This document shows, in pieces, positions 28,473-37,803 of a stretch of DNA of 64,000 nucleotides. Each line of letters starts with the position of its first letter. Position 1 is the first letter of the stretch. The translations under genes were made by a program, and so were the position numbers. The notes under the pieces are model-generated. The model did not search any database and was not told the origin of the DNA. It was given only the letters and a program-made list of their open reading frames with translations. This DNA is from Oligoflexia bacterium. Its GTDB lineage: Bacteria > Bdellovibrionota > UBA1018. Location of the stretch: assembly GCA_031292385.1 (NCBI GenBank), contig JARLHE010000026.1, positions 1 to 64,000 on the forward strand, read 5' to 3'.

Positions 28473-30437
28473 GTGGGGACGTTCAACGAAGCAAGCGCGA
28501 AGACTCGCCGTTTGCGCGGCATTTTTCATAATGCCGCGACGATCGCGCTCGTTCTCGCCACTCAAAGCTGTAGCAAAACCAATGCGCTCACCGGACTGAA
28601 CCGGCTGCAAATGATCCAGGCCTCCCCGGAAGGCGTTACCGTAAACTTTTGCACCGATCCGGCTGTTCAGCAGCAAAATGTCGTCAAGATGCTCGTGATT
28701 TTGGATCACTCTGGGAGCAACCACATCAACTACCAAATGGATCCCAGCGGCTCCGGCGCCCCCTATGTCAGCAACCCGGTGACGGATTCAAACGGAGCCC
28801 TGATCGGGGGCAGCCTCAATGTCGGCACGGCCTTCGCGACCGATCCGACCGGCCTTTTCCGTTACGGGAGTCAAAATACTACCGGCACCCTGCTCAACTA
28901 CCTTTACAGCCTGCCCGCGACCGATCCCCTGCATTACTTCGCCTTGATCGACTTCAATTCGGGCATCAGCAACACGATCCCGGCCGTCCCGGGCGGATCG
29001 CCCGCGGGCACCGCACCTTTGTTTACCAACAACATCGACTCGTTCAGAACGTCAGTCACCGCTGATCTAGGCGGCGTCAACGCGGCATCCACCTCCGACA
29101 CGGGAGCAACCAACTACGATCTTGCCTTGCAAACGGCCGCGAACGCGATTCAAGCCGATATCAGTGCCGCCGCGGCCTGCGCCGGAATGGCGACGACAGC
29201 CGCACCGACCGCAAGCTGCCCAAATCCCGGAGTTCAGGTCGCCTCATCGTATGTGATCGTCTTCGCAAGCGATGGCTCGCCGATTATGGACATATTCGGC
29301 GTCGATCCAACGACCTATACCATCAACCCCGCGACCACCGGCCGCGCCTATAGCGTGCAAAGACAAAGCAATGAGCTCATCATCAGCGACGTTCAATCAA
29401 TTATGGCCAAAGCCAGCGGAGATAACGCCCGCTATGTCACCGGAATCAACCTCTTTACTGTCTATTATTACAACCCCACCAACGCGCTCGACGACACCGG
29501 CTTGAATTTGCTGCAGCAAATGGCCAAAGCGGGCAACGGACTTTTCTACAAAGCGAGTTCGACCGGCACCTCGCTCGATTTCAGCCAATTTCTCCCGCTC
29601 TCGAAAACCATCAAATACACGCTGGCCGACGTCTTCGTGACCAATTCATCGGTGGTCTATTGGAGCGACGGCGCGCTCCATGCCGATACGGATATGGACG
29701 GGCTTCCCGATGACGTGGAGCTTGCGTTCGGATCCGACCCCAATAGCCGGGACACTTGGGGCTACGGGGTCGCCGACTCGGTCGAATACGCGGTCGCGCA
29801 GCAAAACAACCTAGCCCCTTGCAGTAAAAACGCGAACGGAATCTGCAAAACACCGCCCCCGAACTACGCCACCACCGGCGGCGCGGTTTGCACCAAAAAC
29901 AATATCCTGAAGGTAAACGGCGCTTGGCACCAATCCGACCCGGACGGGTTGAATGACTGCGAAAAATTGCTTTTGAGCGACACCGTCACCGATGTCCCGG
30001 ACTCGAACAATGACATGATTCCGGATTGGCTTGAATTCATCAACGGAGTGCCCTTTCAGCTCGGCTCGCCCTCGGCATCGACGGTTACCTCGACCGACGG
30101 CATTTCAGCCTATCAAAAAATCAAGGAATCGTTGCCGGCGAATTATCCGATGAATCAGATTTTGAACGCAACGCCGACTGTGTACACTCTCACGCAGCTC
30201 AGCACCTCGAGCGTGCAGGACTGTTACAATCTCGTGGTTACCGGCTTGCCGGTCATCGGCAATCAAAATACGGTCCGGGTCGATCTGATCGAAACCAGCG
30301 AGCTCATACCGGGCTCCATCATCTATCACGTCGGGAAAAAGCAATTCCCGGCCGGCTCCCAAATCATCGAATTCAGCGACTGGAACAACGCGGCCGAGCA
30401 GACGGCGGGAACTTGGAAAGCGTGGGAAACCCCATGA
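28473..30437 (+). CDS. VWA-domain surface lipoprotein with Ca-binding repeats (CglB-like) 1
   Basis: A 654-aa exported protein. GTG 28473 follows AGGGGA by five bases; the N-terminus has Arg-rich start, hydrophobic core and Cys 33 (ALVLATQSC), probably lipidated. The VWA domain carries a full MIDAS: DHSGS (78-82), Thr 213 in GATNYDLAL, and the Asp in ASDGSP (265-270). Downstream are calcium-type motifs (DTDMDGLPDDVE, 405-416; SDPDGLNDCEKLLL; DSNNDMIPDWLEF) and a beta-rich C-terminal domain. VWA/MIDAS lipoproteins of gliding myxobacteria (CglB) are the substrate-binding adhesins of the machine encoded next door. Its stop overlaps the next gene (ATGA). Confidence 0.8.
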   Translation: MGTFNEASAKTRRLRGIFHNAATIALVLATQSCSKTNALTGLNRLQMIQASPEGVTVNFCTDPAVQQQNVVKMLVILDHSGSNHINYQMDPSGSGAPYVSNPVTDSNGALIGGSLNVGTAFATDPTGLFRYGSQNTTGTLLNYLYSLPATDPLHYFALIDFNSGISNTIPAVPGGSPAGTAPLFTNNIDSFRTSVTADLGGVNAASTSDTGATNYDLALQTAANAIQADISAAAACAGMATTAAPTASCPNPGVQVASSYVIVFASDGSPIMDIFGVDPTTYTINPATTGRAYSVQRQSNELIISDVQSIMAKASGDNARYVTGINLFTVYYYNPTNALDDTGLNLLQQMAKAGNGLFYKASSTGTSLDFSQFLPLSKTIKYTLADVFVTNSSVVYWSDGALHADTDMDGLPDDVELAFGSDPNSRDTWGYGVADSVEYAVAQQNNLAPCSKNANGICKTPPPNYATTGGAVCTKNNILKVNGAWHQSDPDGLNDCEKLLLSDTVTDVPDSNNDMIPDWLEFINGVPFQLGSPSASTVTSTDGISAYQKIKESLPANYPMNQILNATPTVYTLTQLSTSSVQDCYNLVVTGLPVIGNQNTVRVDLIETSELIPGSIIYHVGKKQFPAGSQIIEFSDWNNAAEQTAGTWKAWETP

Positions 30438-31390
30438 AAAAATCCAAGCGTCTCATCCGCTTTTTTGCCATCGCCTGGGTCGCCGCAACCGGTTGCACGC
30501 CCGCCCACAAAACGCTGACGCCCTTGCAGGCGCTGCAAGTAGCGTTGCCTCCGCAGACGGTGACGATCAAACTGACGGGCTATAAGCCGGCGGCAGAGCG
30601 CAGCTTTTCAAATATTTTCGTGAACAATTTCTCCGTGAAAGCCTCGCAAGGGCAACTCACGTACTCCAGCGCGCGCGATGGAATGCCGGACACTCTCAAG
30701 CTCGCTCACATCGCGGATTACAACTTCGGCACGGGCAGCGCGGAATCGGCGGTACCCTACTTTCCGGATCTCGTCCTCTATCTGGCCGGCATCACGAGCA
30801 GCTCCCAAAGCCTGCTCTACTGCCCGCCAAGCCAGACCCTCAGCTCAACCAATGACCTTTTCAGCTACATCGACACGAGAACCAGTCCGCCCACGACCCA
30901 ATACTTGGGGCTCAGAGATTGCGATAAACTCTACATTGGGCTGAACAACAACCTGTTTGACAACGACGGCGACGGAATTCCGGATTATCTGGAACTGCGC
31001 TGCGGCCTTAACCCCGCCAATCCAAATGATGCGAATTTAAGCATCGCAGGCGACGGCGTCTCCAATATCCAAAAATGCAAGCAAGGCATCCCCGTGGACG
31101 AGAACGCGAATTCGCAGCCGAACCAACTGTTCGCCTCGAAATACCGAACAACCGTTCAATCGGACGGGACCACCGCTTTCTCCGTGTCCAATCTTCCGGT
31201 CCTCAACGGAGGCCAGGATAACTTCATCGCCTTCCATCTCACGGAGCTCGACAACACCACACAGAAAAGCTTTCTGTTCACCGCCTTTTATATCCTGCCC
31301 GCGGGATCCGCCGGCCAGACTTTCAGTTTCGCCTACTGGGCCAACCAGCAAGGCATGACTCCGCAAAACCAGGGACTGACGCCGTTATGA
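30434..31390 (+). CDS. Ca-binding-repeat lipoprotein lacking the VWA domain
   Basis: A 318-aa lipoprotein: signal MKKSKRLIRFFAIAWVAATGC with a good lipobox (AATGC). It has one clear calcium motif (FDNDGDGIPDYLEL) plus the degenerate LRDCDKLYIG upstream, and the same C-terminal beta-domain as its two neighbours (DNFIAFHLTELDNTTQK). It looks like a paralogue of the VWA proteins that lost or never had the VWA part. Coupled by 4-base overlaps at both ends, so stoichiometric expression with the two adhesin-like proteins is likely. Confidence 0.8.
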   Translation: MKKSKRLIRFFAIAWVAATGCTPAHKTLTPLQALQVALPPQTVTIKLTGYKPAAERSFSNIFVNNFSVKASQGQLTYSSARDGMPDTLKLAHIADYNFGTGSAESAVPYFPDLVLYLAGITSSSQSLLYCPPSQTLSSTNDLFSYIDTRTSPPTTQYLGLRDCDKLYIGLNNNLFDNDGDGIPDYLELRCGLNPANPNDANLSIAGDGVSNIQKCKQGIPVDENANSQPNQLFASKYRTTVQSDGTTAFSVSNLPVLNGGQDNFIAFHLTELDNTTQKSFLFTAFYILPAGSAGQTFSFAYWANQQGMTPQNQGLTPL

Positions 31391-33156
31391 AGACGCATCG
31401 GGTTTCTTCGAAAATCAGCGCGACCCTGGCGTGCGTATCGCTCGTCTCGCTGAGCTGCAACGAGAACACCTTGACTCCGCTCACGCAAAACGAATTCGCC
31501 AACCTCCATTATGTCAATGTGGACGCGCAATTCTGCACCTCGGAGCCGGAAAATTCCCAACAAAAAATAAAATACCTGTTTTTGATCGACCATTCGGCTT
31601 CAAACCAGCCTCTCTTCGGGAGCCCTTTAGTCGCTGGCGACGACAACAATACCGATCCGGTCGGTGCGCGCCGCTACGGCCCGCTCGTCCAGTTCGTGAA
31701 CGGGGTCATCCAGAACCCGAACCCCAGCAATTTGACATCGTTCGCGCTCATCGACTTCAACAGCAACGCTTACGCCCCCGGCTATCCCGGAGCCTACGTC
31801 AACATCAGCGCGGCCAATCCGACCGCAACCGCCACGACGCAAACGTTCGATACCGACCCTAACGACTTCCTGAATACGTACGTCATTCCCGACTGGGAGG
31901 GCTGCTTCAATAACTCAGGACAATCTCAAAATTGCCTAGGAACCGCGACCAACCCGCAGCCGTTTGACGTAGGTTTCACAAACTACCAGTCCGCGCTCGC
32001 CGCGGCCCAAGACCTCATCTACAACGACCTCGAGGCGGAAGCGACGAGCCTAGTCACCCCGCCGGTGAAAATTGACTATGTCATCATTATGGTGACGGAC
32101 GGATTCCCTAACGTCGCAAGCCCGAACCCGCCCGGCTACACTCCTCAAAGCTTCTCAGTCGACCTCCAGGGCGTGATCCAAAACATCATCAATTACAAAT
32201 CCAACCCGACTTTCGGACCGCTCATCTCGAACATCTCCCTGAACACGGCCTACTATTACCCGAGCGCGGCGACGCCGGACCAAAACGACGAAAACCTTCT
32301 GCAACAAATGTCGGCGCTTGGTCTTGGCAAATCACAGGTTTTCGGCAATGGGTCAAGCGTGGTCTACCAAAGCTACGCGCCGGTGAGTCGACAGGTGAAA
32401 TATAATCTCGCCGACGTCTGGATTGAGAACGAAAACGCGGTTTGGTGGGATAACGGGCAACTGATGCTCGACTCTGACGGCGACGGCCTCCCGGATCTGA
32501 TCGAATCCCAACTCGGGTCCAATCCTTTCGTACAAGATTCGGATGGAAACGGCGTGAGCGATCTCGTCGAATACCGCGCGATGGGAAAACCCTGCAAAGA
32601 CGCTTCCTGCAGCCCGGCCAATCGCAACCCCTATGCGGTATGCGACGGCCTTTCGCCGAGCACGGACGCAAGCGGCAACGTGACGTTCCCATACTCAGCC
32701 AAAGACGGCCTGAACGATTGCGAAAAACTGGTGCTCAACGGAACCCAGGCGAATTTCGACAGCAACGGCGACTTCCTTCCCGACCTCATGGAATTCAAGG
32801 CCAATCTGCCTTTCGTCCTGGGCGCTTCCGGGGCGTTTCTCAATCCTTACGGCGACCCGTTAAACAACTATCAAAAACTTAAAGCCGGGCTTCCCGTTTC
32901 GATTTCGCAAGCGAAGGTTCTTAACTTTAACACGCGGCAAATCACCCTCGAGCATGTTCAAAGCACGACGCCGGACAACCAGTGTTACCACCTGATCGCT
33001 GGCAGCGTCGCCGCGCTGAATGGAGGAAACAGCATCAAAATATCGGTCATTCAAAACACAGCTGTCATCGACAATGTTCCGATCCTGCAAACCGCGGTAC
33101 GCGCGCTGAACGGTATGAGCGATTCCGTCTACTTCGTTCCAACGGACTTTAAATAA
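31387..33156 (+). CDS. VWA-domain surface lipoprotein with Ca-binding repeats (CglB-like) 2
   Basis: A 589-aa paralogue of the 28473 protein. Signal sequence MKTHRVSSKISATLACVSLV with Cys 24 (SLSC). MIDAS complete: DHSAS (68-72), Thr 198 in GFTNYQSAL, VTDGFPN (236-242). Calcium motifs LDSDGDGLPDLIE (361-373), QDSDGNGVSDLVE (383-395) and FDSNGDFLPDLME follow, then the shared C-terminal beta-domain. The block KYNLADVWIENENAVWWDNG aligns with KYTLADVFVTNSSVVYWSDG of its paralogue, showing duplication. Probable outer-membrane-anchored adhesin. Confidence 0.82.
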   Translation: MKTHRVSSKISATLACVSLVSLSCNENTLTPLTQNEFANLHYVNVDAQFCTSEPENSQQKIKYLFLIDHSASNQPLFGSPLVAGDDNNTDPVGARRYGPLVQFVNGVIQNPNPSNLTSFALIDFNSNAYAPGYPGAYVNISAANPTATATTQTFDTDPNDFLNTYVIPDWEGCFNNSGQSQNCLGTATNPQPFDVGFTNYQSALAAAQDLIYNDLEAEATSLVTPPVKIDYVIIMVTDGFPNVASPNPPGYTPQSFSVDLQGVIQNIINYKSNPTFGPLISNISLNTAYYYPSAATPDQNDENLLQQMSALGLGKSQVFGNGSSVVYQSYAPVSRQVKYNLADVWIENENAVWWDNGQLMLDSDGDGLPDLIESQLGSNPFVQDSDGNGVSDLVEYRAMGKPCKDASCSPANRNPYAVCDGLSPSTDASGNVTFPYSAKDGLNDCEKLVLNGTQANFDSNGDFLPDLMEFKANLPFVLGASGAFLNPYGDPLNNYQKLKAGLPVSISQAKVLNFNTRQITLEHVQSTTPDNQCYHLIAGSVAALNGGNSIKISVIQNTAVIDNVPILQTAVRALNGMSDSVYFVPTDFK

Positions 33157-33182
33157 GGGAAAAGGGAAAAACGGGGGATACC

Positions 33183-34598
33183 ATGAAAACGAACTCAATA
33201 AGAAAAACGAATATCTTGGGGGTCACGACTGTCGCGCTCATGATAGTCGCGGCCGGGTGCAAATCGAGCGATTTCGGTTCCGATCCGAGTTCGGGCACCA
33301 TTTCGTCAAGCGCCGCGCTTGCCAATAACAAGGCGCTTGCCAGCGCAATTTCGATGAGTGTTTACAATTCGGGCGGAGGCGCGGCGATCTACTCCGATAG
33401 CCAGGGCGCGGGCCAAACCTTGCAAATGACGGTCGGACAAAATTACGTCTACGAGGTCGACGCAACGAACCTGGCCGCCGGCGCGACCGCGACAATCAGC
33501 TTTCTGGATACGGACGTCATCGGGGCAACCGCGACCAGCTACTCGATCACTCCGGGCGTTCAAAAAGCGATCGCCGCCCCCTCTCCCGGAGGAGACTATC
33601 TGCTCACGCTGCAAGTCAACTCGGGCGGAAACGTCGCCCAAAAGAGCTATCAAGCCGCGATCGGCTGCGTGAACCCGAACTTCACGCAGGCTTCCTTGAT
33701 TCCTACCGGCATCTCAGTAACCGCGGGCTCCGCCACGAATCTCTATAACTATTCGGCGGCGGGCGTGATCTCAAATCCCGCGAATTATCTTTGCGGGTTC
33801 GATCTCGCCGGCACCGGGATCCTGTCGACCAAGTACGTGACCTGCGATACGCCTCTCACGAATGTCTACGTCAGCGACGTCGGATACCGAAAAGTCGCGG
33901 TCATGGTGAAAGATCAGTGCAATAACAGTCTTTCGGTGACCGCTCCGGGCAGCGGGATCGACTTGGCTTACAACGTTCCCGCGATGGGAACGGAAGTGCC
34001 CTATATCTACGGCGTCGTTTCAACGACCAACATCAATGACCCTCGGGTCAATGGTGTGACCTATCTCTCCACGAACAACAACGTTGCAAGTCCGGTTCAA
34101 TCGAACTACGGCGGGGGCGCATTTTCGATCACTTCGGAATACAGCTACAGCACCATGAAAAACGGGCAGCCCTCATCGGTTCCGTTCGGCATGACACTCA
34201 CCCTTCGAGGCATCACCGGGTCCGTGAACTTGGCAGCAAAATCGAATAACGTGAGCTTCACCGGAATGTACCTCGATGCCGCGACTTTCAGCACGGATCA
34301 ATCCGCGGATGTGAGCGGTCAAATCACCCTGCAGAGCGCCTCAGGCACGAATAACTGCACGGCCACTCACTTAGGCGGGAAGGTCCTTAATTCCCCCGGC
34401 ACGCCTTGTTATCCCGGCACGACCGGCGACAACAATGCCGCAACCGTTGAAGTCTGGGGCGATTACACGTGTAAGATGAGCGGCTCTTACGGAACCGCGA
34501 CCGTCACCGGAAGTTTTGACGGCATCTACCACATGGCCGATAGCTGTATCGGCGGTGGCGGCGGTGGTGGCGGTGGCGTGACGCCGATCGCCTTCTAA
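33183..34598 (+). CDS. Large surface lipoprotein with poly-Gly tail
   Basis: A 471-aa lipoprotein with a perfect lipobox (IVAAGC, Cys 26). The mature protein is Ser/Thr/Asn/Gly-rich and predicted mostly beta, with several Cys (AIGCVNPN, YLCGFD, VTCDTP, NNCTAT, DYTCKM, DSCIGG) and ends in nine consecutive Gly followed by VTPIAF. GGGGGA lies just before the ATG and the gap to the VWA gene is 26 bp, so it belongs to the same operon. No family recognised. Confidence 0.75.
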   Translation: MKTNSIRKTNILGVTTVALMIVAAGCKSSDFGSDPSSGTISSSAALANNKALASAISMSVYNSGGGAAIYSDSQGAGQTLQMTVGQNYVYEVDATNLAAGATATISFLDTDVIGATATSYSITPGVQKAIAAPSPGGDYLLTLQVNSGGNVAQKSYQAAIGCVNPNFTQASLIPTGISVTAGSATNLYNYSAAGVISNPANYLCGFDLAGTGILSTKYVTCDTPLTNVYVSDVGYRKVAVMVKDQCNNSLSVTAPGSGIDLAYNVPAMGTEVPYIYGVVSTTNINDPRVNGVTYLSTNNNVASPVQSNYGGGAFSITSEYSYSTMKNGQPSSVPFGMTLTLRGITGSVNLAAKSNNVSFTGMYLDAATFSTDQSADVSGQITLQSASGTNNCTATHLGGKVLNSPGTPCYPGTTGDNNAATVEVWGDYTCKMSGSYGTATVTGSFDGIYHMADSCIGGGGGGGGGVTPIAF

Positions 34599-34632
34599 GC
34601 GAGAGCCCCGGTTTCGAACCCTTTCCCAAGCC

Positions 34633-34668
34633 GGCTCGGAGGGCCTGACGGATCAGGTCTTCCGAGCC
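34633..34668 (+). terminator. Strong hairpin after the lipoprotein operon
   Basis: GGCTCGGA pairs with TCCGAGCC (8 bp), and inside it CCTGA pairs with TCAGG around a CGGA loop. It sits 35 bp after the last lipoprotein stop. The T-run is weak (gcatttg), so it may be a terminator or only an RNA-end stabiliser. Confidence 0.5.
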
Positions 34669-34715
34669 GCATTTGAACGCGCGGCGAGTGGCCGGATCCT
34701 TGCTTCCATCTCGGC

Positions 34716-35357
34716 ATGGCCAATCCCAATATGCGTCGCAAGCAGACGCATCAATTCAAAGAAACCGCTCGTACCGACCCCAACCGCTCCCAGAACAAAT
34801 CGGCGGGCATGCCCCGTTGCCCGGTCTGTCGCTCCGTTTGCGTCCGGGGACGCTGGCTCCCGTCAGCGCAAGCGAGATCCAAAAAACCCCTGTTTCTCAT
34901 CAGCGGCGAGCTCACCTGTCCCGCCTGCAAGCAGCTCGAGCAGCGCTTCGCATTAGGTGTTGTCGAGCTGCACGGAGAACATTGGAAAGAGAAAGAGAAG
35001 ATGGTCAATAATACCATCCGCCGCACGGAAAAAATCGCGCGCGTGCGCAATGACCAGCAGCGCGTGCTTTGGACCCAAGAGCGCGGCGGGGTGACAAAGG
35101 TTTATGTTACACTTCCGGAACTTGCCCGGAGAATCGGCCGCGAGCTCGAAAAAAGCTTCCAAGGCATCGCGGAATACGAGCATTCGACGGAAGAGCCCTA
35201 CCTTCGCGTGCGGTGGTGGTCGGATCTCCCGCATATGGCCCACCAAGAAGGCGCGCCCCTCGGGATGAAAAGGAAATCCAGGGCCGCGACGGGCCTTCGC
35301 GTCGAATCGTCGGAGCATAAATCGAGATCCTTCCGCGGCCGCAGCCGCCGAGGATGA
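34716..35357 (+). CDS. BCAM0308-family zinc-ribbon protein (NMD3-like)
   Basis: A 213-aa protein with two CxxC pairs (MPRCPVCRSVCVRG and LTCPACKQL) forming a zinc ribbon at about 34-70, then the conserved DQQRVLWTQERGGVTKVYVT and PYLRVRWWSD segments of the BCAM0308 family, whose ribbon resembles NMD3. The C-terminal 40 residues are Arg/Ser-rich and not part of the family. No clear ribosome site; ATG 34809 is an alternative. The next gene starts 13 bp downstream. Role unknown, possibly RNA/ribosome related. Confidence 0.7.
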   Translation: MANPNMRRKQTHQFKETARTDPNRSQNKSAGMPRCPVCRSVCVRGRWLPSAQARSKKPLFLISGELTCPACKQLEQRFALGVVELHGEHWKEKEKMVNNTIRRTEKIARVRNDQQRVLWTQERGGVTKVYVTLPELARRIGRELEKSFQGIAEYEHSTEEPYLRVRWWSDLPHMAHQEGAPLGMKRKSRAATGLRVESSEHKSRSFRGRSRRG

Positions 35358-35370
35358 CCTTCCTGGCGCT

Positions 35371-36972
35371 ATGTCAGAACTCAAGGACGATCTGCAATCA
35401 CCGCGCGCTTTTCCCTCACCGATTCCGGCGCGGGTCGACCTGGCGGAAACCCATATTTCCTGGGTTTTTCTCGGCGAGCGGGAAGTGTTCAAAGTCAAAA
35501 AGCCGGTCAACTTGGGATTCCTCGACTTCAGCACGATCGATCGTAGAAAGGGAGCCTGCGAAGCCGAAGTCGCCCTGAACGCGCGTATGGCTCCCGGCAT
35601 TTATCTGGGCGTCGTACCCGTCCGAAAATCTCCCGCGGGAGCGTACTTTATCGACGCCGCCGGGAGCGGCGCCGGAGAGATCGTCGATTGGGCGGTTCGC
35701 ATGCGACGTCTTCCCGAAGCGAACCGGGCTGACGTCTTATTGAGCGAGGGCAAGCTTGATTTTCCTCAAGTCGCCCGCCTTGCCTCGAAAATCGCCGAAT
35801 TCCACGCTCATGCTCGCGCTGACGCTGAAATCAGCCGCTTCGGCGATCCGCAACTCATCGAATTCAATATCCGCGAGAATTTCGATCAAACGCGTAGCTT
35901 CATCCAAACTTATCTTTCCGCCGAGGAGGCCGAGGAACTAGAGAACTGGCAACTTTCTTTCTTGCGGCAGAACTCGGAGGTTTTTCAGGCCCGGGTCCGG
36001 GACGGGCACATCCGGGATGGACACGGGGATCTTCGACTGCAGCAAATTTATATCGGTCCCGAAGGTCAGATCGTCGTCCTTGATTGCATCGAGTTCAACG
36101 ACCGGTTTCGTTACGGTGACGTCGCGTCCGATCTCGCGTTCTTGTCCATGGATCTTGCCTTTCACGGGCGCGCGGATCTCGCTGAGCATCTCTTGGCCCG
36201 GTATGCGCGCGAAATGAACGACTTCAATTTGTTTTCGGTCGTGGATTTCTACGAAAGCTATCGCGCCCACGTCCGCGCTAAAGTCGCGGGACTGATCACG
36301 CACGATTCCGGAATTCCTTACCCCATCCGGAGCCAAGTCCGGCACGAAGCGAGACATTATTTCCTTCTCGCCCTCGCTTTTTGCCGCCGGAGTTTGATCC
36401 ATCCCGCTGTTATCGCCATAGGCGGCACGCTCGCATCCGGCAAAAGCACGATCGCCGACTGGATGGGAGAGCGGCTCAGCGCGCCCATCATCGACGCGGA
36501 CCGCACGCGGAAGCATCTCTTGGGTGTTGCGCCCACCCGTTTTGTCGGAGGACCGAAATGGAAAGGAGCCTACAGCTTGGCGATGACGAAAAAAGTCTAC
36601 GACGAGCTTTTTCGCCGTGCGGAGGTCATCCTCGATTCCGGCCGGTCGGTCATCCTCGACGCGTCCTTCCGATCGGCTAAACTCAGAAAGCTCGCCCGTG
36701 AACTCGCGCGCGCTCATCAAGCCCCCTTTCGTTTTATTGAGTGCACCGCCCCGACTTCAATCTGCCACGAAAGACTCTTAAAGAGAGAGCACCAGTCATC
36801 CATATCCGACGCCCGCGCCGGGCTCCTCGACTCCTTCTCGAAGAACTTCGAACCGATCAACGAGTTGCCGCCCGACGAACATGTTGTGCTCGACACATCG
36901 CAATCGATCGAAGCGTCCACCCGCCCCCTGAACGAACGCCTGCCGCTTTGGCCCCCGGGCTTCGCGGCCTGA
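35371..36972 (+). CDS. Bifunctional APH-like phosphotransferase / P-loop kinase
   Basis: A 533-aa fusion. N-terminal kinase of the aminoglycoside phosphotransferase type (about 1-335): HGDLRLQQI supplies the catalytic Asp region and VLDCIEFN the metal Asp. C-terminal AAA/P-loop kinase (about 345-515) with Walker A GGTLASGKST. This combination is a known stand-alone fusion in many bacteria; despite the name it is not evidence for drug resistance. Substrates are unknown small molecules. Confidence 0.85.
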   Translation: MSELKDDLQSPRAFPSPIPARVDLAETHISWVFLGEREVFKVKKPVNLGFLDFSTIDRRKGACEAEVALNARMAPGIYLGVVPVRKSPAGAYFIDAAGSGAGEIVDWAVRMRRLPEANRADVLLSEGKLDFPQVARLASKIAEFHAHARADAEISRFGDPQLIEFNIRENFDQTRSFIQTYLSAEEAEELENWQLSFLRQNSEVFQARVRDGHIRDGHGDLRLQQIYIGPEGQIVVLDCIEFNDRFRYGDVASDLAFLSMDLAFHGRADLAEHLLARYAREMNDFNLFSVVDFYESYRAHVRAKVAGLITHDSGIPYPIRSQVRHEARHYFLLALAFCRRSLIHPAVIAIGGTLASGKSTIADWMGERLSAPIIDADRTRKHLLGVAPTRFVGGPKWKGAYSLAMTKKVYDELFRRAEVILDSGRSVILDASFRSAKLRKLARELARAHQAPFRFIECTAPTSICHERLLKREHQSSISDARAGLLDSFSKNFEPINELPPDEHVVLDTSQSIEASTRPLNERLPLWPPGFAA

Positions 36973-36973
36973 T

Positions 36974-37759
36974 CTAATCAAGCCCGATCACGAACGAATC
37001 GTTCCGCAACTGGGATTTGTTATATTGCAACGGGCTTTTCCGGGAAGCCGCTCGACCTGAATATCTGAAAATACAATCTCCGGCGGCGACGTCCCATTCC
37101 ATGGTCGGCCCGAAGCGCGGATAAACGTCCGCGCTCCCCTCGGCGACGAGACAGAACTTCAGCGAGCTCCCTATCTTGATTCGCTCGCCGACGTTCAAAG
37201 GCCGTAAAAACGCATCCAGCTCGGAACTCGGATGCGACCGACTTTCAACGATGCCCAAAGCCTTTCCGGCCGAGGGCGGCGAGGAGAAAATCCGCACAGG
37301 CGCGTTAACAGCGTCGCCTGATATTTTCCAACTGCCGGCGCTCTCTTGCGCATAATAAAGTAAGCGTAGAGCTGGCGCGTAGACAACACCAAGCCGCGGG
37401 ACCCCGTCCCGAATCAGTGCCACATTCACGGTGTATTCATCTCGCCCCGCTATGTATTCCTTGGTGCCGTCCAAAGCATCGACGAGCCAAAACTCTTTCC
37501 AGGAGCTTCGGACCGAAAAAGCAGGCACTGGGCTTTCTTCGGAGATGATCGGGATGTTCCCTGCGATCCGTTGAAGCCCGGCTCGCACATAGGCATCCGC
37601 CTTCAGGTCGGCTCCGGTCACCGGAGAGCCATCACTCTTGGTTTGAACCCCGCCGACGCCTCGCGCCCGATCAGACAGCAGTATCGCCCCTGCCTCCCGA
37701 GCGAGCCTCAGAAGTTCTGACAGACGTTCTGGCAAAGTTTCGTCATACATGGAAATCAT
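36974..37759 (-). CDS. cysQ: 3'(2'),5'-bisphosphate nucleotidase CysQ-like
   Basis: A 261-aa member of the inositol monophosphatase fold. Metal residues are visible in ISEESPVP (72-79) and LVDALDGTKEY (92-102), and the second Asp motif in MEWDVAAGD. The DGTKEY form is characteristic of CysQ, which recycles PAP from sulfate assimilation, over plain inositol phosphatases. Start ATG 37759 or 37750; neither has a strong ribosome site. Confidence 0.85.
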   Translation of the reverse strand: MISMYDETLPERLSELLRLAREAGAILLSDRARGVGGVQTKSDGSPVTGADLKADAYVRAGLQRIAGNIPIISEESPVPAFSVRSSWKEFWLVDALDGTKEYIAGRDEYTVNVALIRDGVPRLGVVYAPALRLLYYAQESAGSWKISGDAVNAPVRIFSSPPSAGKALGIVESRSHPSSELDAFLRPLNVGERIKIGSSLKFCLVAEGSADVYPRFGPTMEWDVAAGDCIFRYSGRAASRKSPLQYNKSQLRNDSFVIGLD

Positions 37760-37803
37760 CCCGGAATTTGCATATCAAAGAATTCGCGAAGAGAGAACGA
37801 CCC

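Noticed and set aside
35371..36972. Aminoglycoside resistance gene
   Set aside because: The APH-like domain is of the chromosomal APH-kinase fusion type, not a resistance enzyme family.
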